The position numbers were made by a program, and so were the translations under genes. A model generated the notes under the pieces. That model worked only from the letters and a program-made list of their open reading frames with translations, had not been told where the DNA came from and searched no databases. Shown one piece after another: positions 24,679-37,099 of a DNA stretch of 64,000 nucleotides (position 1 is the first letter of the stretch; every line of letters starts with the position of its first letter). The DNA comes from Toxonevra muliebris (taxonomy: Eukaryota > Arthropoda > Insecta > Diptera > Pallopteridae): NCBI GenBank assembly GCA_963691655.1, contig OY829326.1:13504878-13568877 (forward strand). Reading direction: 5' to 3'.

Positions 24679-24797
24679 CGTTATAAAAAAGAAATTAGAC
24701 GTTATAGAAAAACTTAAAACGCCATCATGTTCAGCATACTCGAATTATATAAGATCCACTTTCAAAACTCTTGAGCTTTTTTGGCCGTTGTACGGTG
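24679..24797 (-). repeat. Direct repeat unit B beside the minus-strand hammerhead
   Basis: Offset of about 165 bp from unit A with several indels; B is shorter. Read on the minus strand, the units lie downstream of the hammerhead with about 70 bp between, an arrangement reminiscent of tandem terminal repeats in Penelope-like elements (inference). Confidence 0.7.
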
Positions 24798-24865
24798 TTA
24801 TTAAATTAATAGGCTTTGAATGAACAATGACGCCAGAAGAATGTCAAAAAGTTTATAAAACTAGC

Positions 24866-24914
24866 AAATCAGACAATCGTCTCGGAACCCGATACGATTC
24901 CTCATCAGTGATCT
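24866..24914 (-). ncRNA. Type I hammerhead ribozyme motif with a core substitution
   Basis: Minus strand: CTGATGA (24908-24902), stem II GGAAT/GTTCC with an 8-nt loop, short stem III AC/GT around a 4-nt loop, predicted cleavage at the C opposite 24872, and stem I of six pairs with the same layout as at 9670-9718. The whole motif is 49 nt in both copies. Core box 2 reads GAG instead of GAA (24883-24881), changing the invariant A14. That should cripple cleavage, so this copy is probably inactive. Confidence 0.7.
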
Positions 24915-25670
24915 TTGTTTAGTTTGTAGTGGACACTGGTTAATTTATGTCGAGAATTAATTGTTAATTTATATTATGATGTTATTATTTTGTGTTCACT
25001 TGCCGCATATAAAAGATATATTCTTAAATGCAAACATTTATTAAATAAATAATAAAAATAATAATTAAAAAAATTCGAACGAAGTTGGAAAGTCGCTAAG
25101 AAAAATATTAATAACTGCAGCCATCGAGAAAAATGCCAAAAGTTGTGATAGTAAAAGGCAGTCAAGGAACTCAACAAAATGCTAAAAAAAAAATTCTAAA
25201 GAAAAAGAAGAGGACGATTATGAAAAATGAAAAGTCTTTTAAATGTAGAAATGATGCTTTTATACAAAAGTTAGACAAAAGTTAGACAAAAGTTTACATT
25301 ACAAACGAAGCTCTCATGATTTTCTTTATTTTCCTTCAATAGGCTCTTGTCAGCTTCGTCAGAAACTAGACAAATCTTCCAGGCGGGCTTAAAAAGCAAT
25401 ATTTCAGCAGTTAGAGAAACTGTTTTGTCCGATTAGATCACAACAAAAACAAAGTTGAATGGAAGGTAAGGCTTTAACTTAGAAATCCGGGGCTTAATTT
25501 TAAAGCCGTGTTTTAACTTGGAATAACAAGGCATTATCAGCATCCAAAGAAAACCATTTGTATTGTAGATTTTCTCCGGTTTTATCAAATTATCAATAAA
25601 ACTCGAAAACGAAAAACGAAACTCGAATAAAAAAAAAATATCGTTTTTTTCACTCCCTTCCTATTATATA
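24915..25670. other. AT-rich non-coding DNA
   Basis: No gene is seen. A small duplication AAAAGTTAGAC lies near 25265-25288. Confidence 0.5.
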
Positions 25671-26000
25671 TGTATATTAGACTGCTTCAAATTTTTCGTG
25701 CAGCGTAATTTTTTCACAGCTTCTGCCTAAAACATGAGTTTATGCTGTAAAAAGAAAGCACGAGCTCAGAGACGCTATGTTTAGAGGTGGCTCACCGGGT
25801 TTTTATATTTTCCATATAAATAACCCAGAGATTTCGTTCAGTAAAAGTATATTTTCCCCCCTCCCCGATGAGCGACCTCTAAACGTTGCGTCTCTGAGCC
25901 CGTGCTACGTGAGATTTCTTTCTACAATATAAACTGATGTTTCAGACAGAAGCCACAAGAATTTGAGCCACTCGAAATATTCGAAGCAGTCTAATGTACA
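25671..26000. mobile_element. Hairpin MITE, ends ATTAGACTGCTTC
   Basis: The ends ATTAGACTGCTTC (25676) and GAAGCAGTCTAAT (to 25995) are exact inverses. Inverse homology continues inward for about 130 bp, including GAGCTCAGAGACGC against GCGTCTCTGAGCCC and TTTAGAGGT against ACCTCTAAA, with a loop of about 60-70 bp. No coding capacity. Confidence 0.8.
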
Positions 26001-26261
26001 TACGTGTGTTCAAATCTTGTCTGTAAGAAGAACTGCAAATTTTGTGAGCCAAATACTATATGAGCTTCCTATACATATATTTCTAAAATTTTATTATTAT
26101 TTTCTAACGTGTTTCCATGACATAAACAATAATTACAAAATTATCTCGAATTATTTTCAAGGAATGCTTATAATAGATGAATCTTTATAACACAAGTAAA
26201 AATATAAGAGATCTTAAAAGACGTGTTTTTTAAAGTTATGCATTAATACAATACAATAATA

Positions 26262-27174
26262 CCACCTTGATCAAATAGTTCCCGGAATAACCACCGTGTG
26301 GCGCTCCCATCGTTCAGATTTGAGCTCTGCTTTTTTTCTTAAGTTGGTACATCTGTCGTTGATATTCTCTCTTAATCTTAGCGTCATAGCTTGACATTTC
26401 CAAAAGTTATGTAGCCAAGAGTACATATATCTCTGTGTGTGTTGGCGATTTTTTAAAATTTTTTTAAATTGTATTGTTTTAAATTTTGCGTAAAAAACAG
26501 ATTTAATGGTGCGCTAACATTGGAAATGTTGAAAAAATGTTTCGGCAACGATTCTCTAAACAAAATGGTCGTTTACCAGTGGCACGAGCGGTTCAAAAGT
26601 GATCGTGAGTCAATCGAAGATGATGAACGTAGTGGCAGACCATCGACATCGAAACCGACGAAAACGTTGATAAAGAAATTTTGGTCAATAAAAGCAAATT
26701 AATCATCAGAGAGTATTATTTGGGTGTTATGAGGCGTTTGCGTGAAGCAATTCGCCGAAAGAGACCAGAATTGTGGACAGAAAACTCGTGGATTTTGCAC
26801 CATGATAACGCACCGTCGCACAGTGCCATCATTATTCGTAATTTTTTGACAAAAAATACAACAAATACCATCCAACAGCCACCGAATTTACCTGATTTGG
26901 CTCACTGTGACTTCTTTCTCTTCAATCAAGTTAAAAAACCAGTACGGGGAACGCGTTTCAGCAGGCGAGAGAAAGTAATGGAAAAATCGCAGGAACCACT
27001 GATGGACATACCGAAAACCGAATATAAAAAATGTTTCGAGGATTGGATAAAGCGCTGGAATAAGTGTGTTGCAGTCGATGGGGATTATTTTGAAAGGGAT
27101 AATACAGATTTAGATGAATAAGCTTGTATTTTTAATTTTCTGAATAAATTCCGGGAACTTTTTGATCAAGGTGG
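26262..27174 (+). mobile_element. Mariner-family transposon with intact ends and internal deletion
   Basis: The terminal inverted repeat begins CCACCTTGATCAAA at 26262 and is mirrored by TTTGATCAAGGTGG ending at 27174. The repeats continue through AGTTCCCGGAAT. TA dinucleotides flank both ends (26260-26261 and 27175-27176), the Tc1/mariner signature. At 913 bp it is shorter than a typical 1.3 kb mariner because the middle of the transposase gene is missing. Confidence 0.9.
26469..27121 (+). pseudogene. Mariner transposase (DD34D), internally deleted and frameshifted
   Basis: The first part carries the N-terminal helix-turn-helix region (LEMLKKCFGNDSLNKMVVYQ, then WHERFKSDRESIEDDERSGRPSTS). 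A frame change near 26650 lets DENVDKEILVNKSKLIIRE continue in the second frame. That runs straight into RRLREAIRRKRPELW, so the segment with the first catalytic Asp (TGDE block) is deleted. The second catalytic Asp (HHDNAPSHSA) and third (LPDLAHCDFFLF) are present, with 34 residues between them. The C-terminal CFEDWIKRWNKCV and GDYFERD are present and the frame stops at 27121. It cannot encode an active enzyme, but its intact ends could be mobilised by a relative. Confidence 0.9.
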
Positions 27175-27342
27175 TAGAAGCAACATACTGAAAACAATTT
27201 TAATTTAGGTTTGTTAAAATTTAGTAGATTGTAATTATATTAATTTTTTTTGTATTCTATTTATGTATAAAATTGCTATTGATTGGAGCTGGATTTCCGT
27301 TTATATTCTTTATGTTATACCAGAATCTGTTTGGAACATTGC

Positions 27343-27650
27343 TACTTAGGCACTACTACTACTATTATGGCACAACAGCCCATGGAGGGCCAAGGCTGAG
27401 CTTTTCGCATCCATTCATGTTGTGTGAGTTATATTTATACACGAATGGAAGGGACCTACAGTTTTATGCTGAATCCGAACGGCAAAGTGAAAAGCTTTTC
27501 ATAGGCATTTTTTTACTCTTGGAGGTTTGCCATTGCCAGGCAAGAAAATTTTATTTTATATTTTTGATTTTTGAGCGTGCCGAGATATGAACCCGGGCAC
27601 CTCTGCGTAGCAGTTCAACACACTAACCACTAGGCTACAGCGACCGCGGG
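27343..27650 (-). mobile_element. tRNA-derived SINE with TAG-repeat tail
   Basis: Minus strand: a pol III A box TAGCCTAGTGG (27637-27627) and B box GGTTCATATCT (27593-27583) form a tRNA-like head. The body contains AAACTGTAGGTCCCTTCCAT and GGCAATGGCAAACCTCC and ends in a (TAG)n run at 27366-27352. I recall this body from tephritid fly genomes. The core around AAACTGTAGGTCC recurs in the SINE at 45440-45700. Transcription would be by RNA polymerase III; mobilisation would depend on a LINE. Confidence 0.8.
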
Positions 27651-30600
27651 CACGTAGGCACTCCATGTCTGTAATTACAGGGCTTTGTAGAAAGTTAAGA
27701 CAATATTTTTTTATTAGTTATTCGGATACATCGGCAGTTTGGACCCTTTGTTAATTCATATTTAGTTTAAGTATAAAAGCAGTCACTCTAACTCAGCCTA
27801 TCACGTTTTGACAGGTATAGTTCGGATTAAGGATTTTAAAGTTTTTGTACTGGAACACCTCTGAACAAATTTCGTTCAAAGCTTGCATGCATCCCCAGGA
27901 TCCTATTTTTTAAACTATTTTGTTGAAAATCGTTGAAAAACTACGCGCCTTTTTGCACGAAAATTTAAATATTTTAGAAGACTGCGCATATAAAAAGAGA
28001 AAGAAATTATGCCAAAGTTCTTGTATTTAGCCTTTTTCTTAAAAATTCATGTTCGAATTGGGGTTTTAAGGTCAATCCTCTCTAATATACGTCCAATATA
28101 TTAATAACACAGTTCTAAAATATAAAAATGATTAGAAAAATGTAAGCTTAGATATTAATGTATTGCTGTCCTAAGTTTGTACTCCATGACGTATAAGTAA
28201 TAAAACTTGATCCATTTTTCATAGAAATTTCAATCACGCAAATTCAATTTCTTTTAAAATTTTTACTCAAAAAGAAAAAAAAAACACAAATGGTTATAGA
28301 GAAAGTTAAAATAAAATTTTTTAATACTAGCTAATGAAAATTTCGAATTGTCTTTATATAAACAGATATTTTTTTGACCTTAGCTTACCATGAATACAAG
28401 ATTAGAAAAATGTTATATAACATGAAAATATTTTAAATAACAACAAGCAGCACATGTGTATGAATGTTGTTAGTTTAAATGAATGCATACACATACAATT
28501 GTATACACTTGCATACGATATATAATACATGTATACATTATTCAGATAGTTACCGTGAATTTGCCACAAAATGTGGTTATGTTGCGGAACTTATTTTGGG
28601 CCAATTACAACCAAATCCAATCAATTTAAATTAAGTTTAAGTGAAAATTTGTAAACTTGTTATTATGAAAGTAGAAAGAGAGAGAAAATTTGTGGCAATG
28701 TAAATGTATGCATTTGTGTTTTCTCAAAGAAAAATGGTTTTTAGTTACTAAGCAAACATAAAAATACATATAGGTGTGTATGCTTAAATAAAGCTGGGCG
28801 AAGCTGTATACTTATTATTATAATTTGTCTAGTTGCTGCTGTTGTTTTACAAAATGTGATGTATCACATAATTGCATCTGTCCTTTGTTAAACTACATGC
28901 ATTTGATGGCAGCTCAAGCACACACAACTGTACACAATTACTCGTGGCAGCGTGAAATATTTCCGTTTTTGTAAAATTGTTGCTAATTTATTATACTCAC
29001 TCCGCGTTGTCGTTTGTTGTCGAAGTCCGTGTAGTCATAACGATTTTAGTAAGCATTTTTGTGATGCGTTGCAGATGTTGTCGCAACGCAACGCGTATGT
29101 AACCGCATATTTTCAGGAAATGCATTCATTTAATGTGTCCATTTTACGGAAGAGCAAATTTTCCCCTAAACACAAACACATATAACTATGTACGTAGGTA
29201 CAAAGCTTATGCGGCTATATGTATCCTTGTACATATTCGCATACTTTAAATGGTCAACATATTTGACGATAGCAATGGCAATGTTGACGATGACATTAGC
29301 TTCTCTTCTACATATTTTAAATTGCTGATATTAAGTCATGCAAAATGAATGGGTGTTGTTAGTTGTTGTCGCTGGTATTGGTGATGCTTGAAAAACAAAC
29401 AACAACAAAAAATTATAGAAAATTGTAAACTGACATATGGGAGCTTTCAAATATTATGTAGATATAAAATAAATAAGGAAATTTTAGTAGCGAGTGCTAA
29501 CAAATACATATTTATATATAAATATGTACTTAAATACATTCTAAGTTACCGAAAAATTCACACTAAATGACTAAAACTCAAAAATATGTTAGTACCTGTA
29601 AATTTTGATACATGTTTTAAGTTTTATTCAATAGTAAGTTCTTACTATATAAAATAGAAGTTAATTCTTTTTAATTTCAACTTTTTTTCACATTTATTTA
29701 TACGCAGTTTTTCCAGAGGGAAAATATTTTTCATGTTGCAACTTCAACCTTGTTTCCGTTTTCACTGCTTTATTTCTTTTTTCTCTCATTCAGTAAAATT
29801 TTTTGGTTTTTACTTTTTTATGATTTATGAAAGTAACCATTGGAATGTTCATAATTAGGGGTAAAAATTTCAGTCGACTGCAACCAGCGCATTTACAATT
29901 TAATTATGCGGTTCATAACTGTTGCTTAATGATGATTTAACCTGTAATTAGTGTGTGTGTGTGTGTGTGTGTGTGTCATTTAACCAAAAGGGGCTTAAAA
30001 GTTACAATGTGCATAGTTGCAATATTTATATAAAAATATACAAAGTAAATCAATTTAAAGAGATATGAATAATAGTTAATAATTACATAAGTAAGTATTT
30101 ATTTATTTCCTACATAATTTTTACCACTTAATTAAAGTTTAAGTTTATTTATCTTTCTTTTACTGTTATTGTTTAGTTTGTTATAAATTTAATCGTTGAC
30201 AACTCAATATGTCGCAGAGTTAGTATCTAATGTAAGTATCTTTCGTTCTTTGTATACTCTCTATGTTTGTATGGTAGCAACATTATTTTATTGCTTAACA
30301 CGAAATTTATGAAGTCGTAAAAATGAAATTTAATGGCGTTGAAAATTAACGTGTGTCTTTCTTCTACTGTCTTCAATCTTCACTTCTTTTTCTTTCGCCG
30401 CTATTTTGTTACACATTATGACTTTGTTTAGTCAAAGTCATGAAGAATACCATATAAAGAAAAAGTCTTCATCATGTAAAAACTATAAACTATATATTTT
30501 TTTTTTTTTTTCGTTAACGTAATGTGATTTGATTGTGTGATTATGACGAAGAAAATATTAGCGGAAATGAAGCATGAAATAGACTTTTATTATTAGAACT

Positions 30601-31509
30601 TGATGAATTTCGTTTTATTACACTTTGTCTATTTTACATTCAACTATGTATTTATATATATTAGTTGTTAACCGAAAAGATTTTTCTTTTGCTGGGCCTT
30701 AGACTAGAGCTAGTAAAGCCTTGCTACAGTGATTCTCACCTCAATAGTTCACTAACTAGGAAAAAGACTTTGGTAATCATAAAATTAAACATTTAGGATG
30801 CTTTCACATTTAACATATTAGACTTCACAACAACCTTGCATCTTAAAAGATCAAAGATACTTATTTCAATGAATATTAGCCCTTCTGTTGACATCACTAT
30901 TGTTCTTTACGTTACTACCGCCACGATCTAGTTAGACCGCCATTTATTTATACCTAATTTGTTTGAATTTTGAATGAAAATTGTACAAAATCATTACATG
31001 TTATGTAAGATAAATGTAATTGCTGTAAATTGTTGGAGAAAGTGTTAATCAATAAATGTCATGAATAAATAAATTTTTTCTTTCTTTGAGTGTTGCAGGC
31101 ACACAGTATTACTACATTTTATTTCATAATTCCACACCCACATATTTTACTAATCTATTTAAAAATAACCACATAGGGATATCATGAATTTATAACAAAA
31201 TTATGAGCCCTATTGTGTATCCCGATCAACTATCGACTGCTGTCGGTAAAAAATCGCCTAATTTTAGTTTTTCTAAAATTAACACACATGACTGATCCGC
31301 TAGTAAAGAAAAAAAATATGTGTCTGCAATCACTCATAACAGAAGTTAAACTATGTAGTTTATTAGAATATTGTTAGGAAACATTTATAAAACATTCTGT
31401 TGAAGCTTTTGCAGTCCTTTTCTCTCTATTTTGTGGTTGCTTTTCCTCTGTTGATACTCTCTACACTTGTCGGCGCAAACACGACTTAGTACATATGAAA
31501 GGAAAGTTC
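27651..31509. other. AT-rich non-coding DNA
   Basis: No gene is seen. There is a (GT)13 microsatellite at 29951-29976. A locally GC-richer stretch at 28930-29110 contains a perfect 8-bp stem, TGCGTTGC/GCAACGCA (29065-29090), but no coding signal. Confidence 0.5.
29951..29976 (+). repeat. (GT)13 microsatellite
   Basis: Uninterrupted GT dinucleotides. Confidence 0.95.
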
Positions 31510-31705
31510 AGTTGTATGCAATAAAACCGAGACTTCCATGTCGGCTCTCTCACTAAAGCATATGCGATAAAACTGCCAGAAATCGTTTCTTTGCTTGATT
31601 ATATATAGCCGAATAATAACTGCATAACTTCGTTTCTTACTGGTTTTATTAGAGTGCAACAAAAACGCGATTTTTCACGTGGCCGTTGTTGTTGAAGCTT
31701 TTGCA
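31510..31705 (+). repeat. Direct repeat copy 1 flanking the hAT fragment
   Basis: CTCTCTCACTAAAGCATATG, GATTATATATAGCCGA, CTTCGTTTCTTACTGGTTT and GAGTGCAACAAAAACG appear in the same order, diverged, at 32955-33140. Confidence 0.65.
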
Positions 31706-31742
31706 CTCTTCCTCTTTCTATTTCTTTCTAAAGCTATAACAC

Positions 31743-32093
31743 ATGAAACGAAAATTTAGCTACATGGAATCAGTGAAGTGCCTAGCATTTACTGATGAGG
31801 TAAGCCCAGTGAATTTTTTTCCTAAACCAAAAAGGCTGAAATTGGAAATCAGGATGGAATTCGACTTTTCATGTGTTAAAGAGCCTGTTGGAATATGGTG
31901 GGAGCATCAAAAAACTGAACTTCCTTTATTGTTTGATGCTTCACAAATGATCTTACCAGTTCCAACCACACAAGTGAACGTAGAAAGGGCATTTTCTGGA
32001 CTAAAATTGATATTGGCTCCGCAAAGATATCATTTAAAAAACAAATCGTTAAGAGACATAATATTTGTTAATCTAAACGATAATTTCCCTTAA
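31743..32093 (+). pseudogene. hAT transposase C-terminal dimerisation domain fragment
   Basis: The frame contains WWEHQKTELPLLFDASQMIL, then PVPTTQVNVERAFSGLKLIL, APQRYHLKNKSLRDIIFVN and a stop. The order W-W, PLL, P-T-Q-ERAFS and a closing L..I...N is the hAT C-terminal dimerisation (hATC) signature. The catalytic domain and BED finger are absent, so this is about the last 90 residues of a 500-650-residue enzyme. The first 25 codons look unrelated and the ATG at 31743 may be fortuitous. I do not see terminal repeats that pair across it. The direct repeats at 31510 and 32955 may mark the edges of a larger decayed element. Confidence 0.8.
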
Positions 32094-32650
32094 TATAAGC
32101 CTTATTAAATGTTTAATAAAACAGCAAATTATCAAATATAAGAAAAATGAAAATGGAATGAAAAAATGCAAATTACAAAGTAACTAAATATATTGATGGA
32201 TGCAAGTAAGTAAAACTATTATTTGAAAAACCTTGTTTTGCTTCATTTTTATTTGAACCTGAACCGGAACACACTGTTATTTTTTGCTTGAACCGGAACC
32301 TAAACACGAACCCAAATTTAACCGGTTCGAAACTATGATAAAATCAAATGGCGCAAAAATATAGGAGTAAAAGAAAGTGGAGCATATACTTTCCAAATGA
32401 CAAACAAAAACTGAAAGCCAGCTTTTAAATTCTAAATAAAATTATACATAGTAGTAGAAAATTGATATGCTGCTACTTTTTTTGGAACTGCACATACAAA
32501 AAAAGCTATTGAACTTCCTATTAGAATAAGCGAGATAGCATGTTATGAAAACACACATTTTCAAATTTTAAAAGCATCGTAAAAGCCAACTTGATGAACT
32601 GCGATAGCATGAATGCTTGCGTGTATTCTAAATAATCCACATTTTTTTGG
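32094..32650. other. AT-rich DNA with GAACCGGAAC words
   Basis: GAACCTGAACCGGAAC, GAACCGGAACC and ACCGGTTCGAA cluster at 32255-32330. Clustered short words are common near hAT ends, but I cannot define a terminus. Confidence 0.35.
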
Positions 32651-32660
32651 TACATATACT

Positions 32661-32806
32661 CAGTGTGGCCAACTCAGCGCTTTTCCCGCTGATTTTAGTG
32701 CTTTTTGAAAATTAAAACGAAGAAAAAAAAAGTGATTTAGCGCTCACGGCACGGTTTTATTCTTCATTTTAGCGGATTTTGAAAAACAAAAGTTGGTCAC
32801 ACTATG
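32661..32806. mobile_element. Short MITE, ends (C)AGTGTGRCCAACT
   Basis: Left CAGTGTGGCCAACT (32661) is mirrored by AGTTGGTCACACT near 32791-32803. The 10-bp word TACATATACT lies on both sides (32651-32660 and 32807-32816) and probably contains the target duplication. About 146 bp with no coding capacity. Confidence 0.65.
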
Positions 32807-32954
32807 TACATATACTAGCTATTGAAAAACAAGGTAATACAAATAAAAAATTTTAGAAATTATTCTTTCAGTTTGAAACAAAAGTAGTAATTTGTAAATA
32901 CTTATCGCACAAATTTTCAGTTAGGCAAGCCCGGCTTTTGGGCTTATATGGATG

Positions 32955-33140
32955 TACCGCCACTGCATGGAATCAAGCTCTCTCACTACACTAAAGTGCA
33001 TGAAATAAAACTACGTGAAATCAACTCTATGCATGATTGTATGTAGCCGATCCCCATATGACCTCGTTCGCTAAACACTAACAACAGCACATCTTCGTTT
33101 CTTATTAGTTTCGTATGAGTGCAACAACAATGTGATTTCC
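32955..33140 (+). repeat. Direct repeat copy 2 flanking the hAT fragment
   Basis: Diverged partner of 31510-31705; it has an insertion (about 33048-33085) relative to copy 1. Confidence 0.6.
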
Positions 33141-36100
33141 ATAGCAAAATTTTCGATTTACCCTCGCTAAAGAAGTTTCACTTCAAAATTTATACATTTT
33201 TAGTTGAAAACGTATTTTGGTAAATTTATTGTAATTTTCAAATGTCGAAAGTTTATACAAATTTTTGACTCCAACCTCCATCCTACAATCTTCTTCCGAT
33301 TTTTATCATTTCTAGTTGGGCTTGCTCATCCAATGATTCAACGAATAATAGCCCGATGAAGGTAATTTTTCTGATCTTCAAAAATTATTAAATACTTTCA
33401 CAACGCAAAAAACAATAAATATGTAAAAACCATTGGCACCGAAACATTCACAATAGTGTTATTTTGTTTGAATATATATATGTTTCTTATTAAAATAAAT
33501 ATGAAACATTTTTAAGTAGATGAGAATTACAAGACAATACCTTCACCGCATAGTATTATTCATTCAGTTATTCATTCATACAAACTACCGATCACTTCAG
33601 CGATAATTCAAGCTTTAACATTCATTTCCAGTTTTTTAAAAACACGAACAATGAGCGCTTGAATAGTACTAATTGAGAAAATAATAGTATTTTTAATGAG
33701 ATTTCATAAAACTCGAAAACCTCAAGTTGTTTTGCAAATATAATCTTATTTGGGACTTCGACATCTTTTTCGAGTTAAGCGAGGCAAAATAATTAGGAAA
33801 ACTTTGTCTGGTACTGTCTTTGAAAAACGAATGGCCCTATTACAGAAGCTTCATTATCTCATTCGAGTGAAGATAGGCCCTTCATGGATTATTCAAACTT
33901 ATTAAATCAGCCAATATTTTTAATGGTATGAAATCATTAATAATGTCAAGTACAAATTTAGTTATAGAGGTCTAGGATTTCTGCAGCTAATATCTAATTT
34001 AAATACTTAAACCAAACAGTTTCTAAGATATATATTGGTTTCCGTTATGCATAGCTGAAATTAACCTCGCCTTCCTGCTCTATCCATATTTTCATTTATC
34101 CTTCCTCCATAAATACTAAGTGAGTACCTCGCGTTTTTAATTTGAAGTTAAAACCTAATTAAGATTTTTTTAAAAAGGGTTTGACAAATACTTAATATAA
34201 GTAAGTGCGCAACTTGCTCATATTAAGTTTTTCAGATAGCTATTTATCAACAGCAAACTGCATGTACATAAGCGGGAGTATGTGTGTCTCTATGCAGTTG
34301 GCTGAATCAGCTAAGCATAAATATAATCTCACACTCAAACCTTAACACTCATCTTTATTTCATTCTTTTTTCCGGAAAAAATTAACTTTTTTAAAATAAC
34401 GGAAATTTTTTGACTTTTGAAGTAAACTCGCACACACATATTTTATATTCCAAGCACTTGAGACTCGTACACAACTATACACTCACTTGCATGCTACTTT
34501 TTCTTTCTTTTCTTCTTTCTTCCTTTGGCTAAATTTTACCCAAAACATTTTCAATGTTTACACTTTCAGTAGCTAAAGCAGCAGCTAGAGATAAGTTAGC
34601 ATAATGTATCTGATGTCTGATGTATTCCAACATATACATTCATACATGCATGCGCGCGTGTGTGTGTGTATGTTCAAAAGAGTTAAAAGTCATTTATGCA
34701 TTCATATATGAGTGTGAGTGCATATGTGTCTCTGGCATAGAAAATGTAGAAAGGCGCACTTGAGCTTCTTAGTTTTTATATGAAGGATTTGCATGATTTG
34801 TGTGCATATGTGTGTGTGTAGGAAAAGTGCAAAGTTAAGGATTTGCGCTGAGAAAAGCGAGAATTGTCTGCAAATGACATCAAAGTATATATATATATTT
34901 GCTTTCTTTTCGTTTTTATTTGTTTGAAGTAGTGTGACATTAATGCAATTTATTCTTGAGTGAGGTTAAACTTAAAGATTTTTTTTCTAAATTCTGAAAA
35001 GTAGCATTTGTTTGGGGTTTGGGTGAATAAAATTTAGCAGATAGCATGAAGCTATGACAAATTGAGAAGAGCTTCATTTTCTATATTCAGACAAAAAGTT
35101 TAAATATGCTTCTTTAAAATGAAACAATTATAAAATAATTGCCAAAGTCAAATTTAAAGCTATGCAGTATTTTGTTTTGAGGAGAAGTGGAGCCCAATTG
35201 CATGTATAAAAGTTGAGTATTCTTAATTTTTTAAATAATAATTTGTACTTTTCATTTTGGAAGTTCCTTCTTCTTTATAGTTTCAGTGTCATTTACAAAT
35301 ATAAAGGTTTGCATTATCCTCAAGTTAAATATTTTAATTAAATATTATTTTGATTTATAACTAAAAATTTTTTCCAGCGAGAGTCTCATGAATATTTTCA
35401 TTTACAAGTTTCAAAGAATTAACAAATTGAATTAAGTGAATTTGAGTTTGAAAATTTTATAACTCGCTTAAAATTTCATTATAATATATTTGAAATATTT
35501 AAATAATTTTAATAATGCTTTTTTTTTTTAGTTTTCAATTAATTTTCTTTCTGGTTTTGAATTTACATTGAAGTTTGCGGTAAGTAAATATTAATGAAAA
35601 ATTTTATTCTAAACTATTAAAAATATGTAGATTCTAAATTTAGTAATAAATTTTTTATTAAATTTAAATTAAATTATTAAATTTTTTATTAATATCATAA
35701 AAATTTAAAATTTCTTTAGAAATACTACCTGAATACTACAAAACACTACACTTACATAAAAACCATAAATATTGATTTCCTTAAATATTTATAGACATTA
35801 AGTACCTATGACAGAAATGAAATACACATTCACGTAATATTGCTTCATAAACGCATTCTTGAACCATTTCTTGGTTAATTAAGTCTAGATAAAAAAGTAG
35901 CCCAAATGAATAGCATCCCTTCCGACTAAATTATTTGGCAAAAGTCCTAAGCATACGATACATGAGCTTGTGAAAATTGCATATGAAAATTTTCACTTTA
36001 AATTTATCCACCCACGCATTCTCGTATTCAAGTATACGACAAATGGGGTCCAGTTGCTTGTATGAAATATATTTGAAATATGATCACATTTTCACCTAAG

Positions 36101-37099
36101 TAAGTTTTAATAAAGTTTCTTCTTTAGAATGGTTCAATCTAACAAAAAAGCAACATGTGTACATTTCAAATAAGGTTTATTATTCAATAAATTCGTTCAA
36201 ATTGTTTTCCAAATTTCAAAACTTTTCCACAAATACCTACACATATACAAATAAATACTTATGCCAGCAAATAGGTATAAGTTTCCTTCTAAAAGCTTAA
36301 TTTACAAGTTTTCTTATTCCGAAAAAGAAAATGATTTGGGTACAAAGTTACTAAATCTAGATAAGAAATTTTTTTGTTTTGTTTGATATCTCAATTTGCG
36401 AAACTAAAATTTTGTTAAATAAATCAAATGAGAATTGAGAAAATGTCAAATATTTGGTATTCACCTTTGTGGCATTTTTCGGAAGGATGTAATGAGAGAA
36501 AAACTTTGTTTTATGTGCACAGTTATAAAGTGTGAAATTCTCTACCTTTTGTGAACGTTTACAAATAACTAAGTTTAAAGATTTTTTTATTAATACATTA
36601 ATTTTAAAACTGGGATTCAATATACAAAATAAATTGTGTGCATAACAGTTAATTAAGAAATTTTTAATAAAAATAAACTATTATTTCAATAAATATGCCA
36701 TAAAGCCAATATCATGGATTTAAATTCAATTAAACTCAACAACTATAGAGCAGTGTTTCCAATGTAGCCATTTTCCGGCTAGATTTAGCCATTTTTCATA
36801 ATGTTTAGCAATAAAATAAAAATTTTTAGAATCATTGCCTTGGTCAAACCCTGATGCTGAACTAACATTTAGTCAGCTAAATTTAATTAAATCAAAAACC
36901 AGAAATTGCTTGCAAATCCCAACTTTAAATGCAATTTTACACGTAAGGTGAAAAAAGTACATACGAGGGGGCTAACAAAAGTTTGTTTAGTGGACAAATC
37001 GACAAATGTCAGATGATTTGGCATACCATATTGCATATTCAATGCAAGAAACGCAAAGCTACTAAGAAAGAGTCGGTATAAATCCCACCGCTATCACAT
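33141..37099. other. AT-rich non-coding DNA
   Basis: No gene is seen. Short TG/CA runs near 34655-34672 and 34800-34820; very AT-rich near 35340-35710. A possible MITE end, CAGTGTTTCCAATGTAGCCA (36752), has no partner I can find. Confidence 0.5.

Noticed and set aside
29065..29090. TGCGTTGC/GCAACGCA hairpin as a regulatory RNA
   Set aside because: An 8-bp stem alone is expected by chance somewhere in 64 kb, with no supporting conservation.
31789..31802. ACTGATGAGG resembling a hammerhead core box
   Set aside because: No GAA box, stem II or cleavage context follows; it lies inside the hAT coding fragment.
36752..36830. CAGTGTTTCCAATGTAGCC as a MITE end
   Set aside because: No inverse partner or target duplication found nearby.
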